Shown here in pieces: positions 63,371-64,000 of a stretch of 64,000 nt of DNA. A program made the position numbers and the translations under genes. The DNA lies in contig NC_054756.1 in assembly GCF_018143015.1 (NCBI RefSeq), forward strand, positions 22,005,298-22,069,297, read 5' to 3'. The first letter of the stretch is position 1; each line of letters begins with the position of its first letter. The DNA is from Lytechinus variegatus (taxonomy: Eukaryota > Echinodermata > Echinoidea > Temnopleuroida > Toxopneustidae). A model generated the notes under the pieces. The model ran no database searches, was not told the origin of the DNA, and saw only the letters and a list, made by a program, of their open reading frames with translations.

Positions 63371-64000
63371 CAGTGCGTATCAAAAAAAGTTTGCACTTTG
63401 AAAACACCCTGGGAATTAAAAAGTATACAACATGTTGGTATTTTTTCACATATAATCTTGGGTTTGGGTCTCATCTGTTCAATGAAAGTAAACGTTTTGA
63501 CAAAATATTACACTTGAGTGAGCGCTGTCCATTTTTTGTAAAGCTTGCAGAAATCCTCGTTTTCACGCTGTGTCAAGGGGAAAGGGCGAAATCAAACTTA
63601 CCCTGCAGAACATTTCCCTTGCACTTTTAGTCAATAGAAATGAAACGGATAGATTCAAGCATTTTTTGCCAACCAAATTGAAATTTCAACAGTTAGTAAG
63701 CACAACCTTCACTCTTTTGTGCCAGCTGGATCTCAGGACATAACTGAATCTGAACAAAAGTTTATATCAGACATATCCAGCATTTTTGACTAAGTTTTTA
63801 TCATTTAAAGTGGGTTTACATTTTATTTTTCATTTAATACTTGTTTTTCCACACACTTTCCCAAGCTTGACAATGATTAACAAAATGAAAATTAAGCCTA
63901 AGCCATTTCATGTAAATCACAGCTCAGTGTAAAGCAAATATCGTCACGATGGCTTCGGTGTGTGGGGGAGTGGGGTGGGGGCAATGCACTCTTCAAAGTG
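63371..64000. mobile_element. Partial TA-flanked palindromic element, right end outside window
   Basis: Begins after TA with CAGTGCGTATCAAAAAAAG, similar in form to the left end at 13758. The other end was not found before 64000. The 106-aa plus frame at 63310-63630 runs through this end and is not taken as a gene. Confidence 0.45.

Noticed and set aside
63310-63630. 106-aa plus-strand frame
   Set aside because: Runs through the end of a palindromic repeat and shows no domain.

Overview
The window looks like part of a sea-urchin-type (echinoid) genome. The evidence is an AT-rich background, introns of 0.3-3.3 kb, very dense short palindromic DNA transposons, CR1/L2-like LINE ends with microsatellite tails, and a split tRNA-derived SINE whose body resembles sea urchin SINE2 families as I remember them. 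The species cannot be named from sequence alone, and no database search was run.

The main content is a tandem array, all on the minus strand, of genes for small type I membrane proteins with one extracellular WSC domain each. In transcription order these are: gene 1 (57762-55185, 4 exons), gene 2 (45890-43075, 3 exons, short-tailed or decaying), gene 3 (42053-39688, 4 exons), gene 4 (34638-29831, 5 exons), gene 5 (25637-16758, 5 exons) and an orphan WSC exon, gene 6 (12519-12253). I assembled the gene models by hand from reading frames, GT/AG sites and splice phase. Signal-peptide, WSC and linker exons are joined by phase-1 introns throughout, so these modules can be swapped in frame. The WSC domains share a variant pattern of 11 cysteines (10 in gene 1), against about 8 in the usual WSC domain.

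The cytoplasmic tails fall into two classes. Genes 1, 2 and 3 encode the membrane span and tail in one exon. Genes 4 and 5 encode them in two exons joined by a phase-2 intron. The tails are rich in tyrosine motifs: YxxP, YxN and PxxPxR in gene 1; YxxM and a VxYxxV ITIM-like match in gene 3; two YxxI/L motifs in gene 4. The best-framed gene 2 model has an arginine inside a short membrane span and a tail without tyrosine motifs. Together this suggests, but does not prove, a paired-receptor-like family of surface receptors. The array is mosaic: genes 3 and 4 share promoter, signal peptide and WSC, while the 3' half of gene 3 matches the decayed 3' half of gene 2.

The rest is mostly repeats. Positions 1-1150 hold pyrimidine-rich sequence and a palindromic element. 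Positions 1150-5420 have no recognised gene. A broken CR1-like LINE occupies 5422-8178. Palindromic elements crowd 12.9-15.9 kb. A SINE split by a hAT-like element lies at 27.2-28.7 kb. Further palindromic elements sit in introns and gaps, a piggyBac-like MITE at 46.3-47.0 kb, a TAC microsatellite at 51.7 kb, a TA microsatellite at 59.0 kb, and a 2.5-kb transposon with nested terminal repeats at 60.6-63.1 kb. No LTR retrovirus, Polinton, CRISPR array or rRNA was seen.
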